A DNA stretch of 64,000 bases from UBA10364 sp049611965 (GCA_049611965.1 JBMZBC010000007.1:1-64000); one strand, 5' to 3'. Counted from the stretch's first letter, positions 33,586 to 43,311 are shown. Program-made: numbers and translations. The notes: a model not told the origin generated them from the letters alone.

Positions 33586-33602
33586 TGCGCTATTTTAGCG
33601 CA
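33586..33602 (+). promoter_or_regulatory. PiT promoter box inside an inverted repeat
   Basis: TATTTTAG (33591-33598, one mismatch to TAnnTTTG) lies inside a 6-bp inverted repeat, TGCGCT (33586-33591) and AGCGCA (33597-33602). The ATG is at 33620. Confidence 0.45.
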
Positions 33603-33619
33603 CTAAATTGGCCTCACGT

Positions 33620-35848
33620 ATGTGGTATCAGATATTAGTATTTGTACTTTTTTGTTTAGCAATCATTGATCTTACCGTAGGGGTGAGTAATGATGCTGCC
33701 AACTTCTTGAACTCGGCGATCGGATCAAAAGTTGCTTCGTTCAAAACTATCCTTATTATCGCTTCAATAGGGGTTTTCGCCGGGGCTGTATCCTCAGAAG
33801 GCATGATGGAAGTGGCACGAAAAGGAATATTCGTGCCGAGTTTCTTCACCTTCGATAACATCATGTTGGTCTTCGTAGCGGTTATGCTAACGGATATCAT
33901 CCTATTAGACTTTTACAATAGCATTGGGCTGCCGACTTCAACTACGGTAAGTATCGTATTCGAACTTCTTGGAGCAGGCTTTATTATTGGACTATTATAC
34001 AGCTATCAGCAAGGCATGGAAGTCGAATTTGCGGAGTTCATCAACTTTTCTACCGCAACCAAAATCATTTCCGGAATTTTCTTGAGCGTCTTGGTGGCGT
34101 TCTCTTCGGGAGCCTTGGTCCAATTCATTACGCGTCTATTGTTCACCTTTGACCTAAAGGAAGGCTTGCGTCGGTATGGGGCAGTCTTTGGAGGTATAGC
34201 GATCACTGCGATTACTTATTTCCTGGTAATTAAAGGGTTGAAAGGGGCAAGCTTTATTAGTGCAGATATTCGAACATTTATTGGCGAAAACACTGTGACA
34301 ATTCTGGGAATTAGTGCAGGAGTCTGGACTCTTTTGACCTTCATCATGCAACGTGTTTTGGCACTGAATCCATTGAAGTTTATTGTCTTGGCGGGGACAT
34401 TTTCCCTAGCAATGGCATTTGCTGGAAACGATTTAGTCAATTTCATCGGCGTCACTGTAGCTGGATGGCAATCATTGGAAGCCTGGTCGGCTTCTGGTAT
34501 GGCTCCTGATTTATTCTTCATGGATATCTTAGGTGATAAGGCCAAGGCGCCACTTTTCATGTTATTAGGTGCTGGGGCAATCATGGTCATTACACTATGG
34601 ACCTCTAAAAAGGCAAGAAACGTGAGCCAGACGGAGGTAAAATTGGCCCGTCAAGGCGACGGTGACGAGCGCTTTAGCTCGAATGCCCTCTCTAGGGGCA
34701 TAGTGGGTGTCTTTGTTTCTCTAGGCAAGGTACTCGGTGCTATCATAGGACAGAATGCAGTGAACACTATTAATGGCCGATTTGCTCACGACCGCTCCAA
34801 GATGGAAGACAGTACTGCAAGCTTTGATCTCCTGCGTGCATCGGTCAATTTGATGACAGCCTCTATCTTAATCTCTTACGCGACCTCTTTAAAACTTCCC
34901 CTTTCAACAACTTATGTGAGTTTTATGGTAGCTATGGGTACGTCACTTGCGGATCGTGCTTGGGGTATGGACAGCGCCGTTTATCGTGTAGCGGGTGTCT
35001 TACAAGTAGTGGGTGGTTGGATCATGACCGCTGTCATAGCTTTCGTAGCTGCTGCTGCATTCGGCCTGATTATGTTTTATGGCGGAAAGGTCGGGGTAAT
35101 TAGTATTGTCATCGTTGCAGCGATAGCTTTAATTCGGTCGCATTTAAAATTTAAAAATGCCGATGCCATCGAATTAGATGTTGAAGCGGTAGAGGTTAAA
35201 CCGGAACTTAGCGAGCAGTTTGAAGTACATAAGAGCGAGGTAGGCCATGATATTCGGAATTTAGATAAGATGGTGACGTTGTCTTTGCGCTCTTTAGTAG
35301 GCTCTAACAAGGACATATTGCTAGAGTGTACCAAGCGTTTGGACTCGGATTTAAAAAAGCTGTCTAAAAATTTCAAGAAGGCTTTTGTTTCAAACGAAAC
35401 CTTTAGTCCTGAGGACCAATTACTCTATGCGGAGCTCCACGTGAACGCACACCATAATATGGTTGAGCTCTACCGCGTTGCAACGAAACTAAGCGTGAAT
35501 TGCTTGAATCATATTACCAACTTTGGCGGTGTCCCACGAAGCGAATACCTCGATTTAATTATCGATGCTGAGGATGAAATCAAGAGATATTTAGACGATG
35601 TTCGTCGTCAAATTCTTAGCGGTCGCGATGAAGAAAGTGGACAGCTAGGTGAGAAGGCGAAAAAGGTTGTCGCAAAGTTCAACAAAGACCTCAACAACGA
35701 ATTGTCCTTTTACTCGATGAATAAGGTGAGTAATCGATTGGTGAAATTACAGGTGAATATCATTCTCGACCTCATAGAGTTGGTTAAGCATGCAGAGAGT
35801 ATCTATCACATACACAACTCTTTCAACAAGGATACCCTTCAAGGGTAA
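33620..35848 (+). CDS. PiT-family inorganic phosphate transporter with C-terminal PhoU-like domain
   Basis: A 742-residue protein. The membrane part (about residues 1-500) has the two PiT signatures, GVSNDAANFLNSAIGS near the N-terminus and FAGNDLVNFIGV near residue 270, giving cation-coupled phosphate uptake. The C-terminal part (about 525-740) is a soluble helical bundle resembling PhoU/DUF47 (LSEQFEVHKSEVGHDIRNLD onward), suggesting built-in regulation. The start is taken at the ATG at 33620, four codons into the longest frame, because the alternative is a TTG. A bidirectional terminator follows. Confidence 0.9.
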   Translation: MWYQILVFVLFCLAIIDLTVGVSNDAANFLNSAIGSKVASFKTILIIASIGVFAGAVSSEGMMEVARKGIFVPSFFTFDNIMLVFVAVMLTDIILLDFYNSIGLPTSTTVSIVFELLGAGFIIGLLYSYQQGMEVEFAEFINFSTATKIISGIFLSVLVAFSSGALVQFITRLLFTFDLKEGLRRYGAVFGGIAITAITYFLVIKGLKGASFISADIRTFIGENTVTILGISAGVWTLLTFIMQRVLALNPLKFIVLAGTFSLAMAFAGNDLVNFIGVTVAGWQSLEAWSASGMAPDLFFMDILGDKAKAPLFMLLGAGAIMVITLWTSKKARNVSQTEVKLARQGDGDERFSSNALSRGIVGVFVSLGKVLGAIIGQNAVNTINGRFAHDRSKMEDSTASFDLLRASVNLMTASILISYATSLKLPLSTTYVSFMVAMGTSLADRAWGMDSAVYRVAGVLQVVGGWIMTAVIAFVAAAAFGLIMFYGGKVGVISIVIVAAIALIRSHLKFKNADAIELDVEAVEVKPELSEQFEVHKSEVGHDIRNLDKMVTLSLRSLVGSNKDILLECTKRLDSDLKKLSKNFKKAFVSNETFSPEDQLLYAELHVNAHHNMVELYRVATKLSVNCLNHITNFGGVPRSEYLDLIIDAEDEIKRYLDDVRRQILSGRDEESGQLGEKAKKVVAKFNKDLNNELSFYSMNKVSNRLVKLQVNIILDLIELVKHAESIYHIHNSFNKDTLQG

Positions 35849-35870
35849 AACCCTTTTAATGACCGAAACA

Positions 35871-35899
35871 AAAAAACCACCCGATCCGGGTGGTTTTTT
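35871..35899. terminator. Bidirectional terminator between PiT and the M20 dipeptidase
   Basis: A 13-bp stem (35871-35883 with 35887-35899) whose outer part is A/T, giving a T run on both strands. It lies between convergent genes. Confidence 0.92.
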
Positions 35900-35918
35900 C
35901 TTTTCAAACTACACAATT

Positions 35919-37298
35919 TTACGCTTGAGCGTAGTATTTGTAGAAATAAGGAATGGTCTCAATTCCTTTAAAAAAGTTGAAGACACCGTAGTGTTCGTTT
36001 GGACTATGAATAGCGTCTGAATCAAGGCCAAAGCCCATAAGGATACTTTTTGCACCCAGTACCTGTTCAAACAGTGCTACAATGGGAATAGAGCCACCAG
36101 AACGGACTGGTAAAGCCGGCACCCCGAAGGTGGTTTGATAGGCTTTTGATGCGCTTTGATAGGCCGGATCCGACGTATGAGTAACATACGGTAAACCGCC
36201 GTGGTGCGGTGTAATTTGGACACTCACACTATCTGGTGCGATAGCGGTAAAGTGCTTTGTGAATTTTTCAGTGATATCGTCAGGATCCTGCCCAGGGACC
36301 AACCGCATACTAATTTTTGCGTATGCTTTAGAAGGGATGACGGTCTTTGCGCCTTCTCCAATGTAACCGCCCCACATTCCATTAACATCTAACGTTGGAC
36401 GGATTGAGGTACGCTCAGGAGTAGTGTAGCCGTGCTCACCCTTGCCAGAAGGAATGGCGATAGAAGCATTGAATGCCTCCTGTGAGAACGGGGCTTTTGC
36501 CATTAGAGCACGCTCCTCATCACTTACTACTTCAACACCATCGTAAAATCCTTCCACAGTGATGGCACCTTTCTCGTCGTGCAGGGAACCGATCATTTGG
36601 GCAAGAATGTTTAACGGGTTAGCTACGGCACCACCGTAAAGACCCGAGTGAAGGTCGCGGTTAGGTCCAGTAACTTCAACTTCAACATAGCTCAAGCCTC
36701 GAAGTCCTGTCGTAATAGACGGTACATCGTTTGCAATCATTCCTGTATCAGAGATGAGAATGACATCACATGCCAATTTTTCTTTGTGTTCTTTGATAAA
36801 TGGTTCAAGATTTATCGAACCTATTTCTTCCTCACCTTCAATCATGAATTTAATGTTACAAGGAACATCGCCTTCTGCCTTTAGTATTTCAAAGGCTTTC
36901 AGGTGCATGAACATTTGACCCTTATCGTCACACGCACCGCGAGCGAAGATGGCCCCTTCCGGGTGAAGGTCGGTCTTCTTGATGACCGGTTCAAACGGGT
37001 CTGCATCCCAAAGCTCAATAGGGTCAGCAGGCTGAACGTCATAATGGCCGTACACTAGCACTGTTGGAAGCGAAGGGTCTACCAAGCATTCGCCGTACAC
37101 AATAGGATGTCCTGCTGTTGGGAAGACTTCTACATTCTCTAGACCTAGTGCAGACATGTGGCCTTCAATGGCTGTAGCACATTTTGCAACATCGTCATTG
37201 TAGGCTGGATCTGCAGAAATTGAAGGGATTCTTAAAAGCTCAAACAGTTCGTTGAGAAGACGGTCTTTATGATTTTCGATAAAGGATTTAGGGTCCAT
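35919..37298 (-). CDS. M20 family dipeptidase
   Basis: A 459-residue di-zinc metallopeptidase (CNDP/PepV-like). Metal ligands and catalytic residues: VYGHYDVQP (His, Asp), ACDDKGQMF (bridging Asp), GEEEIGS (catalytic Glu and ligand), ISDTGM (Asp), and the C-terminal DAIHSPNEH (His). No signal peptide, so it is probably cytoplasmic, cleaving dipeptides. The start is set at the ATG at 37298; the longer TTG start at 37328 lies within the promoter box. Confidence 0.93.
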   Translation of the reverse strand: MDPKSFIENHKDRLLNELFELLRIPSISADPAYNDDVAKCATAIEGHMSALGLENVEVFPTAGHPIVYGECLVDPSLPTVLVYGHYDVQPADPIELWDADPFEPVIKKTDLHPEGAIFARGACDDKGQMFMHLKAFEILKAEGDVPCNIKFMIEGEEEIGSINLEPFIKEHKEKLACDVILISDTGMIANDVPSITTGLRGLSYVEVEVTGPNRDLHSGLYGGAVANPLNILAQMIGSLHDEKGAITVEGFYDGVEVVSDEERALMAKAPFSQEAFNASIAIPSGKGEHGYTTPERTSIRPTLDVNGMWGGYIGEGAKTVIPSKAYAKISMRLVPGQDPDDITEKFTKHFTAIAPDSVSVQITPHHGGLPYVTHTSDPAYQSASKAYQTTFGVPALPVRSGGSIPIVALFEQVLGAKSILMGFGLDSDAIHSPNEHYGVFNFFKGIETIPYFYKYYAQA

Positions 37299-37325
37299 GT
37301 ATTCGTCGTTGTTTTGATTGTTCTC

Positions 37326-37333
37326 CAAAGTTA
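37326..37333 (-). promoter_or_regulatory. Candidate -7 promoter box for the M20 dipeptidase
   Basis: On the minus strand TAACTTTG, an exact TAnnTTTG match, 27 nt before the ATG at 37298. It argues against translation from the TTG at 37328. Confidence 0.55.
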
Positions 37334-37374
37334 AACGTGCCGCACGAACTTCGGCTTATAACCGCGGATTTTTC

Positions 37375-37382
37375 TATATTCG
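37375..37382 (+). promoter_or_regulatory. Possible -7 box only 3 nt before a start codon
   Basis: TATATTCG, one mismatch to TAnnTTTG, ending 3 nt before the ATG at 37386. If used, the mRNA would be leaderless. Confidence 0.35.
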
Positions 37383-37385
37383 GGC

Positions 37386-39605
37386 ATGCGCAAGACTTTG
37401 GTCATCTTTTTGTTGTTCATGGGGTACTTTTTGAGTGCTCAAACCCCAAGTATGACGGTTAGCTCTACAGGGAATTACAATAAACCGTATTGGATGGCGG
37501 CCAACATCTTGGTTGACTCTACATTATCCATCTATAATTCCGGGCAGAACGGATTGCCATTAACGCAAACAGCCACGAATCAGATCGGTTATTTTCAAGC
37601 AAACGATACTGCTTTTCCTATTCCAAGTGGGATTGTTATGGTTGCAGCCCAGAATGCGAGCGACGTCATCGCTTCGACAAATGGTGCAGGGAACAACGTG
37701 ACTTTTACAGATGCTGAATTGTCCAGTGTACTTACACAATTGGGCAGTTCAGGCTATGCCATCAAGGATATGGTTGAGATAGAGTTTAGTTTTATCGCTC
37801 AATCTGATAGTATTGCATTCAATTACTGCTTCGGCTCACACGAATACGACGGATATACTTGCTCAAACTTTAACGATGTATTCGGCTTCTTTTTGGAGGG
37901 AAGCTATATCAATGGAACGACAGCACCTACAGGACAGACGATTGTTCGAAATATTGCAACCATTCCTGGTACAACCATACCCATTGCGGTGAATACGATT
38001 AATTCCGGAAGCCCTTCCGGGTCTTATCCTGCATCAAATTGTACCTCTGCCAATCCAAATTTTGTAGCCCACAGCGCGTATTACAATGCCTCAAACGGTT
38101 CCATCACGACGCTTGACGGTTACACCGATAAGTTTACTGCTACAGCAGAAGTGGAGTGCGGGGGCTGGTACACTATTCGACTGAAGTTGGCCAATGTTAG
38201 TGATAACGCCTTGAGCTCAGCGGTATTCTTGGAAGAAAGTTCCTTGAAAGGGCCGGTAATTACAGTAGTTGATACTACGAATGTTGGAAATTCCTTTAAT
38301 GATTCCTTAGTTGTAGAGGGTTGTAGTGAAAACCATATTATTTTCTCTAGATCGGCAAATCTGAGTGTGGAGATGAAGATTCCTATCGCGGTAGATACTC
38401 TTTTAAGTACGGCGATTGAAGGAGTTGATTTTTCAACCTTACCCGATACCATCACTTTATCACCTGGTGAAACTTCGGATACATTGACGTTTTGGGCATA
38501 CGACGATAACCTAGTTGAAGGGATAGACACCTTAGTCATTATCCAAGACTATGTGTATACGGATTGTTACAATTACCCTGTTCGTCGATTCCCATACTAC
38601 ATTCGAGATAAAGACTCCTTGATTGGAGAGTTGATACTGCCAGCCGCAACAGACAGTGTGAGTTGTCCTGGGGATAGTATTGAGCTTTCGGTTTTTTTGA
38701 ATTCTTTCGAAGGTAATTACTATGGGTTTTGGCACGGGGATTCCTCTATAGCGTTTACGAGATATGTGGAAGTAAATACGGACACTACCGTATTCTTCAC
38801 CCTCTATGATGAATGTGGAGATACTTTATTATTCCAACAGGATCTATTCGTGAAGCCTTACAACCCTATGGTCTATGAAAAGGATACGGTGCGCGTATGT
38901 CCGGGAGATTCTGCGATGTTGGTACCTTATTATTTAGGTGGTGAGGATCCAGTAGTTTTCACATGGTTGGATAATCTGACGAACAACATTCCTCGAACGG
39001 TATTGCCATTTACTGATTCGTCCTACTACACATTTTCTTTAGCGGATGGTTGTGGCGAACTGCTTATTGATAGCGCACTAGCGATTAATATGCCGCAGCC
39101 TAGCGCAGGTTTCCAGTACTTGAACGATCCGTACGTTCCTCTAAGGGTTTTGTTTAACGAGAAAGCTCAAAATGAGGTCAGTTGGACTTGGTACATCGAT
39201 AGTGTTGTACTCACTGGACAGACGTTTGAATACGATTTTGCGCGCCCAGGTGAATATGAAGTGTTACAGGTGGTCACCAGCGACTTCGGCTGTATTGATT
39301 CAATCACCATTACGGTTTCTGTGGAAACAGACTTCTACCTCTACATACCAGATGCTTTTACACCAGACGGTGATGGACTAAACGAGTGTTTTGAAATCAA
39401 AGGTGTTGGTTTTGAAGGCTATGAATTCTCTGTTTTCGACCGTTGGGGCAATGAAGTATTCCATACGGAGGATATCAATGAATGTTGGGACGGAACATTT
39501 AATGGTCAGCCATTACCAGTGGGCGCCTACAGCTACCGACTCATTGCGGATTTGCCCTTTGACGAGATTGAAATCTTTACGGGCACTCTCAACATCCTCC
39601 GTTAA
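37386..39605 (+). CDS. Secreted choice-of-anchor L protein with T9SS type B sorting domain
   Basis: A 739-residue secreted protein: signal peptide (1-19, ending FLSAQ); a choice-of-anchor L domain (about 30-280) with FNYCFGSHEYDGYTC and FNDVFGFFLEG; Calx-beta-like and other beta domains (about 300-560); a PKD-like domain (about 575-650); and a C-terminal type B sorting domain (gliding-motility-associated, YIPDAFTPDGDGLNE ... FDRWGNEVF ... GTLNILR). It should leave through the SprA translocon and may be attached to the surface; its ligand is not evident. Its stop is separated by one base from the convergent ubiA-like stop. Confidence 0.92.
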   Translation: MRKTLVIFLLFMGYFLSAQTPSMTVSSTGNYNKPYWMAANILVDSTLSIYNSGQNGLPLTQTATNQIGYFQANDTAFPIPSGIVMVAAQNASDVIASTNGAGNNVTFTDAELSSVLTQLGSSGYAIKDMVEIEFSFIAQSDSIAFNYCFGSHEYDGYTCSNFNDVFGFFLEGSYINGTTAPTGQTIVRNIATIPGTTIPIAVNTINSGSPSGSYPASNCTSANPNFVAHSAYYNASNGSITTLDGYTDKFTATAEVECGGWYTIRLKLANVSDNALSSAVFLEESSLKGPVITVVDTTNVGNSFNDSLVVEGCSENHIIFSRSANLSVEMKIPIAVDTLLSTAIEGVDFSTLPDTITLSPGETSDTLTFWAYDDNLVEGIDTLVIIQDYVYTDCYNYPVRRFPYYIRDKDSLIGELILPAATDSVSCPGDSIELSVFLNSFEGNYYGFWHGDSSIAFTRYVEVNTDTTVFFTLYDECGDTLLFQQDLFVKPYNPMVYEKDTVRVCPGDSAMLVPYYLGGEDPVVFTWLDNLTNNIPRTVLPFTDSSYYTFSLADGCGELLIDSALAINMPQPSAGFQYLNDPYVPLRVLFNEKAQNEVSWTWYIDSVVLTGQTFEYDFARPGEYEVLQVVTSDFGCIDSITITVSVETDFYLYIPDAFTPDGDGLNECFEIKGVGFEGYEFSVFDRWGNEVFHTEDINECWDGTFNGQPLPVGAYSYRLIADLPFDEIEIFTGTLNILR

Positions 39606-39606
39606 G

Positions 39607-40482
39607 CTACAAGAACGGGAGGGTTAGTATCCCTAATATCAATATCACTTTATAGGTCAAATGCGCCCAACGCAATCCATGCAGATTTTTCGCCTTTAGT
39701 GCAATGAAGTTCGCCGTGCTTAGGAGTACGAGAATCACAAATATGCCTGTTGCTGCGTACTCGTTAAAAAGATCCCTAGTAAAGAATGCAGGTATCCATG
39801 CAATCATTGCGCTGACTATAAGGGTATTTCTAGTGCTTTCCTCACCGTATTCGCTCGCAACGGTTCTGCGACCAGAAAGTATATCGCCTTTCAGCATCAA
39901 TAAGTCTTTGAGCAATTCTCTAGAGAAAAGGGTAAGGCCAAGAAGCGCCCCGTAGGCGAAGGTGTGCAGGGAACTGTAATTATGGTAAACAGACATACCG
40001 AAAAAAGGCGTTAGTGCTAATATGGCCGCGCTGGTATGCGATACAATGGGTATGTTTCTCAATCGGTGACTGTGGTACCAAAGCCCCACAGCGAAAGAAC
40101 CAAAAAAGATAGCCGCAGTAATGCTAACGCTCCAAGCAAGAAGCAGACCTATAACCAAGGTGAGAGTCGCAGTATTTAGACTCGTACGTTTACTGACAAG
40201 TCGCTCAAAGGCACTTTGCATTGGACGATTAATACTGTCGGCTTGTTGATCGTAGAAGGAGTTGATGAGAAAGCCGAAAGCCATAATGAATGCACCGGCC
40301 CAAGCAATACAATGGGTGTTGCTGTCGTATAGCGTATCTAAGCGCCCATCCTCCGGAGCAAAGACAAAGATGGCGATGAGGTATTGACCAAGAAGTAAGA
40401 GTGCAATGTTGTACCAGCGGATCTGACTAAGGAGTGCCAGAACTTTGACAACTTGAAGGCGGCTTTGGCTTAGTTTTTTCAA
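39607..40482 (-). CDS. UbiA family prenyltransferase (possible digeranylgeranylglyceryl phosphate synthase-like)
   Basis: A 291-residue membrane prenyltransferase with about eight helices. Asp-rich motifs: N-SFY-D-QQA-D (about residues 72-80) and KDLLMLKGDILSGRRT (about 195-210). The substrate cannot be read from sequence. Position at the end of a mevalonate cluster, 4 bp overlapping the mevalonate kinase gene, and the GDILSGRRT loop resemble the archaeal-type geranylgeranylglyceryl phosphate prenyltransferases annotated in Flavobacteriia. MenA or another quinone prenyltransferase is the alternative. Confidence 0.75.
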   Translation of the reverse strand: MKKLSQSRLQVVKVLALLSQIRWYNIALLLLGQYLIAIFVFAPEDGRLDTLYDSNTHCIAWAGAFIMAFGFLINSFYDQQADSINRPMQSAFERLVSKRTSLNTATLTLVIGLLLAWSVSITAAIFFGSFAVGLWYHSHRLRNIPIVSHTSAAILALTPFFGMSVYHNYSSLHTFAYGALLGLTLFSRELLKDLLMLKGDILSGRRTVASEYGEESTRNTLIVSAMIAWIPAFFTRDLFNEYAATGIFVILVLLSTANFIALKAKNLHGLRWAHLTYKVILILGILTLPFL

Positions 40483-41405
40483 AATCTATAGACGACTTCG
40501 GGCTGGTATTTTTTGAGTAATTCGCTCGTTTTTTCATAATCCCGAGTGAAACCCATTACGAATCCACCGCCACCAGATCCACACAGTTTAAGAAAGTACT
40601 CTTCAGACTCTAATCCTTGTTTCCATAAATCGTGGAACCCTTTAGGGATCATGGGCTCAAAATTCTCTAATACTAGCTTACTTAACTTCTTAAGGTTACT
40701 GAACAGAGGGGTAGTATTTCCTTCGACAAATGCCTTGATGCACGCATCGTTATATTTGACGAATTGGTTCTTAAGCATATTTCTAAAACCCTCTTCCTTG
40801 AGCTTTTCCATGAATATTTCTACCATGGGTTGCGTTTCGCCCGGGGCTCCAGAGTTTAATAAAAATACAGCACCATCACCGGTAGAAGCAGATGGAAGAC
40901 GAACAGAGCCTAGCTCATCTTTGCTTTTAATCAAAAGGGGAAGTCCCATATAGCAAATCGTTGGATCGATACCACTGCTCTTGCCATGGAAGTAGCTCTC
41001 CATCCAGCTGAAGATTTTCTTCAGCGCTTTAATATCGGATGATTGCTGTGGGTTCTTTGAGATTTTCTCCTCGCAATACCTGTCGTAGATAGCAGCCACC
41101 AAGGCACCTGAGCTACCTACACCGAAACCTTGAGGTATTGAAGAGTCAAAGTATAATCCATTGTTTAGATCGCTCTCAAATGCGGTTGTATTGAAGCGAC
41201 AAGGCGCCTCATCACTTTTCAAATAGGCTAGGTATTTGAAAAGGTTCTCGTTGCTCTTGGATTGCTCTTCGTTAAAGGACGGCTCAAACTGAAAGGCCCC
41301 TTTATAATAGGTATGAGGAATACTCAGGCCCATGCTGTCCTTGATAATCCCATACTCGCCAAAGAGTAGGATTTTACCGTAAAACAAAGGATTTGAACGA
41401 CTCAT
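40479..41405 (-). CDS. mvk: Mevalonate kinase-like GHMP kinase
   Basis: A 308-residue GHMP-superfamily kinase. Seen: N-terminal KILLFGEYGI, the phosphate-binding loop PQGFGVGSSGALVAA (about residues 90-104), HGKSSGIDP (about 140-148, catalytic Asp) and LCGSGGGGFVMGF (about 275-288). Mevalonate kinase is preferred over phosphomevalonate kinase from these motifs and because mvaD is directly upstream (8 bp gap); the two are hard to separate by eye. Part of the isoprenoid operon. Confidence 0.82.
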   Translation of the reverse strand: MSRSNPLFYGKILLFGEYGIIKDSMGLSIPHTYYKGAFQFEPSFNEEQSKSNENLFKYLAYLKSDEAPCRFNTTAFESDLNNGLYFDSSIPQGFGVGSSGALVAAIYDRYCEEKISKNPQQSSDIKALKKIFSWMESYFHGKSSGIDPTICYMGLPLLIKSKDELGSVRLPSASTGDGAVFLLNSGAPGETQPMVEIFMEKLKEEGFRNMLKNQFVKYNDACIKAFVEGNTTPLFSNLKKLSKLVLENFEPMIPKGFHDLWKQGLESEEYFLKLCGSGGGGFVMGFTRDYEKTSELLKKYQPEVVYRF

Positions 41406-41413
41406 ACTTCTAT

Positions 41414-42424
41414 TTACAATTGTGTTGGTCCATTACCAACTTCATCACAAAGATAACTACCATCCTTACAGAATGTTCTCAAATCACTTTCTATAAAGCT
41501 CATAATGATATCTTTATGCGATTCTGGATACAACACATGTACGTTTGCACCTGCATCAAGCGTGAAGTAAACGGGATGGCCTGTTTCTTCTCGATACGCC
41601 CATATTCTGTTTAAGACCTCTAGTGTATTTGGTTTCATGAGTATGAAGTAAGGCATAGAAGTCATCATCATACCGTGTAAGGTAAGTGCTTCACTTTCTA
41701 CTATGGCCCCGAAGGTCTCTAGATCGCCTTCGAGCATAGCCGTCAGAAGTGCACTTTGGTTTTCATGTGCTTGCTCAAATCGAGTAGCCGCGTACGGATG
41801 ACCGTTCATAAGCCCATGACCCACTGTACTACTTACCGTTTTTTCGCCCTTGTCTACCAGCAGAATGGTGTCTTGGAACGATTTAAAAACGGGGTCTACA
41901 TCGGAGAATGCAACAGCATATTCATTGCTACTTCCCTCTATCTCTGCGTGTTCTCCCCAAGCTGCTAGTGGCCCAAACAATGAGCGTGAGCCTGATCCTG
42001 AACCAAGGCGCGCTGCATTCGATGCCTCTTCGAAGAAATTGTCAATAGGTAATCCTAGGTCCTTTTTTACACTCATCATACATAGTGCCAATGCGCTCAT
42101 GCCAGAAGCAGAGGAGGCAATTCCTGAACTGTGCGGGAAACTATTGCTGGTGTGGATTTCAAAATCCATTTCGCTAGCAAAAGGAAAAAAGTCCTTTGTT
42201 CTATTTAGGAACGATTGAATTTTAGGCAGGAAAGAAGGTGTGTTTTCACCGTCAAGAAAAACCGAAATCTTACCTGTGCCCTCTGCATAACGCAATCGCG
42301 TTGTTGTTGCAGCCTCACTCAACGTGAAGGAGATGGACGGGTTGGCAGGGATTTGAACATCATACTTCCCCCAATATTTAATTAGGGCAATGTTCGACGG
42401 GCTTTTCCAGGCGGTTTCTTTCAT
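41414..42424 (-). CDS. mvaD: Diphosphomevalonate decarboxylase
   Basis: A 336-residue GHMP-fold enzyme that converts mevalonate diphosphate to isopentenyl diphosphate, the last committed mevalonate step. Seen: SPSNIALIKYWGKYD (residues 8-22), SFTLSEAATTT, the loop HSSGIASSASGMSALA (about 106-121), and a conserved Asp near the C-terminus in FTLDAGANVH. Its start overlaps the fabD stop by one base. The presence of MvaD and a mevalonate kinase implies isoprenoids are made by the mevalonate route. Confidence 0.95.
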   Translation of the reverse strand: MKETAWKSPSNIALIKYWGKYDVQIPANPSISFTLSEAATTTRLRYAEGTGKISVFLDGENTPSFLPKIQSFLNRTKDFFPFASEMDFEIHTSNSFPHSSGIASSASGMSALALCMMSVKKDLGLPIDNFFEEASNAARLGSGSGSRSLFGPLAAWGEHAEIEGSSNEYAVAFSDVDPVFKSFQDTILLVDKGEKTVSSTVGHGLMNGHPYAATRFEQAHENQSALLTAMLEGDLETFGAIVESEALTLHGMMMTSMPYFILMKPNTLEVLNRIWAYREETGHPVYFTLDAGANVHVLYPESHKDIIMSFIESDLRTFCKDGSYLCDEVGNGPTQL

Positions 42425-43311
42425 TATTCGAAGCTCACGCCGCTTACATTAGTGGAGCGGTCAATTTTCTTAACGAGGCCCTGCAATGTTTTACCTGGGC
42501 CACATTCTACATAGTCTGTAACACCTGAGGCGATCATTTGTTGTACACTTTGGGTCCATTTCACTGGAGCGGTAAGCTGATCGATGAGATTTTGTTTGAT
42601 TTGAGCAGGGTCACTTATTGCTTCGGCAACACTGTTTTGAACAACAGGGCATAAAGGAGTATGAAATTCAGTGGATTCGATAGCTGCTGCAAGTTCTGCG
42701 CGTGCAGGTTCCATCATTGGACTGTGGAAAGCGCCACCTACTGGCAGTACTAGAGCACGACGTGCACCAGCTTCTTTGGCCGCTTCACATGCTGCCTCGA
42801 TGGCTTCAATTTCTCCGGAGATCACAAGCTGTCCAGGACAGTTGTAGTTGGCCGCAACGACAACCCCTGGTGTTGATTCACAAATGTTTTCGACCTGCTC
42901 ATCCGTCAATCCAAGGATAGCTGCCATGGTGGACGGTTTCATCTCACAAGCTTTTTGCATGGCCATAGCGCGAGCACTGACAAGTTTTAATGCGCTTTCA
43001 AAATCTAAAGCACCCACTGCCGTAAGGGCTGAAAACTCTCCAAGACTATGACCGGCAACCATCGTTGGCTTAAAATCTTCGCCCAGTAATTTTGCCATAA
43101 TTACACTTAGTGTGAAAATGGCTGGCTGCGTCACTTTAGTTTCTTTCAATTCCTCGGCAGTCCCTTCAAACATGATGGCACTTAGAGAAAACCCTAGTAC
43201 TTCATCTGCTTTATCAAACAGGGCCTTGGCCTCGGCGTTGTTTTCGTATAAATCTTTACCCATTCCTGGGAATTGAGCCCCTTGTCCAGGGAAAACGTAA
43301 GCTGTACTCAT
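42424..43311 (-). CDS. fabD: Malonyl CoA-acyl carrier protein transacylase
   Basis: A 295-residue acyltransferase that loads malonyl groups onto ACP for fatty acid synthesis. Seen: FPGQGAQFPGMGKDL (N-terminal oxyanion Gln), the nucleophile motif GHSLGEFSAL (Ser near residue 90), Arg in SARAMAMQ (about 115), and the catalytic His in GGAFHSPMM (about 200). Length normal. It starts 2 bp after queD and overlaps mvaD. Confidence 0.97.
   Translation of the reverse strand: MSTAYVFPGQGAQFPGMGKDLYENNAEAKALFDKADEVLGFSLSAIMFEGTAEELKETKVTQPAIFTLSVIMAKLLGEDFKPTMVAGHSLGEFSALTAVGALDFESALKLVSARAMAMQKACEMKPSTMAAILGLTDEQVENICESTPGVVVAANYNCPGQLVISGEIEAIEAACEAAKEAGARRALVLPVGGAFHSPMMEPARAELAAAIESTEFHTPLCPVVQNSVAEAISDPAQIKQNLIDQLTAPVKWTQSVQQMIASGVTDYVECGPGKTLQGLVKKIDRSTNVSGVSFE

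Noticed and set aside
37299..37328. Upstream TTG start for the M20 dipeptidase
   Set aside because: It coincides with an exact -7 box; the ATG at 37298 gives the usual N-terminus.
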